Source: SR1 bacterium human oral taxon HOT-345
GTDB lineage: Bacteria > Patescibacteriota > Gracilibacteria > Absconditabacterales > Absconditicoccaceae
NCBI GenBank assembly: GCA_003260355.1
Contig: MPSQ01000001.1
Span: 682,001 to 746,000 of the forward strand
Length of the DNA stretch: 64,000 nt
Direction of reading: 5' to 3'
Part shown: positions 62,976 through 64,000 of the stretch, in pieces
Position numbering within the stretch: position 1 is the stretch's first letter
Layout of the letters: every line of letters starts with the position of its first letter
Made by a program: the position numbers and the translations under genes
The notes under the pieces: model-generated
Seen by the model: only the letters and a program-made list of their open reading frames with translations
Told to the model about the DNA's origin: nothing
Databases searched by the model: none

Positions 62976-64000
62976 ATGGGAATTGATGAGGTAAAAAAAG
63001 AACTCGCAAGGAGAGAACTCGCAAGGAGAGATTTTTTGCACTACCTCAGATATGTATTCCCCGCTTTCCAGGATGTTGCCTATCAATGAAGTCCTGATCA
63101 TAAAGTCCATCATAGAATCACTGAGGCACTAATGAGAGTAGCAAGAGGAGAATGCAAGAGACTGATGATTTTTTGTCCTCCAAGAATGGGAAAATCAACA
63201 GACGTTACTCAATACTTCCCGAGCTGGATGTTGGGAAATAATCCAAATCTTAACTTCATTATCTCATCATACTCTGCTGATCTAGCAAATGATTTTTGAA
63301 GAAAAACAAAAAGAATTTGTGAAAGTCAGCTTTTTAAGAATGTTTTTCCAAATTTTGAATTTGCGAAAGATAAAAGAGAGTGAGGGAATTGGGAGACTGC
63401 TCAAGGAGGAGGTTACTACTCAGTCGGAGTTGGAGGATCAATCACAGGTAAGGGATCAAATATCCTTTTAATTGATGATCCAGTGAAAGATAGAGAGCAA
63501 GCGAACTCAGCAACCATTCAGGCAAAAGTAATTGATCGATATGACTCTGTGGCATTAACCAGGCTACAAGACCAGAATTCTGCAATCATCGTGATTATGA
63601 CCAGATGGAATATCAACGACCTCTGATGATACTTAGAGAGAGAAGAAAAGAACTGAGGAGATATTCGAGAGAAAGTAGTTATTCAAGCAATAGATGATAA
63701 TGGCAACGAAATTATCCGACCCTGAAAGCGAGACAAAGGTTATTTTACGGCACAAAAGAATAAAATGCTTAAAGAAAACCGATATGCACTCTATCAACAA
63801 GATCCTATCAATGCAACAAATGGGATCTTTAAGAGAGGAATTTTTCAGTATTTTAAGCTTTCGGATTTTGAGAGAGCTGATGGAATACTAAAAAAATCTG
63901 ATTTAACCTGTGGAATTATGATAGATCCAGCATTCTCAAGTAGTAAGAATTCTGATGACGCCACGGTTGGACTCTACGGGAAACATAAAATCACTAAAAA
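62976..64000 (+). CDS. terL: Phage terminase large subunit (3' end outside window)
   Basis: At least 341 residues. Packaging ATPase: Walker A-type CPPRMGKST, IDDPVKDR (Walker B), MTRWNINDLG-GYLE (coupling region) and the start of the nuclease domain GIMIDPAFSSSKNSDDAT. At least eight UGA codons, all fitting Gly (for example YQGSPDH, NDFGRK, REGGNW). Starts ATG 62976; the first 20 residues hold a short direct repeat ELARR. The frame continues off the window. Confidence 0.92.

Larger units (their letters stand above)
58767..64000. mobile_element. Prophage-like element integrated in ssrA (right end outside window)
   Basis: Left boundary is the tmRNA 3' fragment. Contents: tyrosine integrase on the minus strand beside the att site, then rightward NinG-like, Gp49-like, several small proteins, a probable terminase small subunit and the large terminase. 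UGA is read as Gly in these genes as well. Confidence 0.8.

Overview
The window looks like a chromosome segment of a Candidate Phyla Radiation bacterium that reads UGA as glycine (genetic code 25), that is Absconditabacteria (SR1) or Gracilibacteria. Read with the standard code, almost every conserved gene is cut by in-frame TGA. Read with UGA = Gly, each becomes one full-length protein, and the UGA falls on invariant glycines: dUTPase GGFGSTG, RNase HII DEAGRG, ABC LSGGE, TilS SGGSDS, ComM GGG. All stop codons assigned here are TAA or TAG. A form II/III RuBisCO with one internal UGA fits SR1. All coordinates below use this code, so many genes span several standard-code fragments.

Layout. 1-5222: nusA 3' end, a radical-SAM activase, two small proteins, comM, dut, map. 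5223-14328: a GT60-like glycosyltransferase, exonuclease III, a divergent thymidylate-synthase-like/DHFR-like pair, an ABC-F protein, an I78/DUF333 lipoprotein, tRNA-Thr, an orphan gene and RuBisCO. 14329-24858: an orphan, a YidD-Fmt fusion, a CYTH protein, an O-antigen-ligase-like protein, tsaD, rnhB, a membrane protein, ftsK and superoxide dismutase. 24915-33817: gpmA, a DUF4012 protein, a winged-helix protein, a polysaccharide deacetylase, a nucleosidase-like protein and several lipoproteins. 33818-47053: accessory and surface functions (DUF6261, a PKD membrane protein, ruvX, a kinase-fold protein, tsaB, a repeat adhesin, phosphatidylserine decarboxylase, DsbA-like, a Pro/Thr/Gln repeat protein) plus two noncoding tandem arrays, 41 bp x 6 and 42 bp x 10. 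47174-58573: ung, a thioredoxin-CcdA fusion, a WecG/TagA transferase, tilS, a VPATG-anchored surface protein, a LepA cut down to its GTPase domain, a UPF0489 protein, a lytic transglycosylase, a second ABC-F and rsmI. 58670-64000: tRNA-Ser, then a prophage-like element whose left end is a 3' fragment of tmRNA: tyrosine integrase, NinG, Gp49-like, several small genes, a probable small terminase and the large terminase (runs off the window). The phage genes also use UGA = Gly.

Themes. Housekeeping genes for translation and tRNA modification (nusA, map, fmt, tsaD, tsaB, tilS, rsmI) and DNA upkeep (exonuclease III, ung, dut, rnhB, ruvX, comM) lie among envelope genes (lipoproteins, glycosyltransferases, thiol-redox proteins, cell-wall hydrolases), as expected for a host-attached cell with a small genome. 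The word TCAGATTT/AAATCTGA occurs about 40 times, roughly ten times the chance level. It lies in genes, in U-rich leaders just before start codons, and as inverted pairs forming terminators. Its function is the main open question here.
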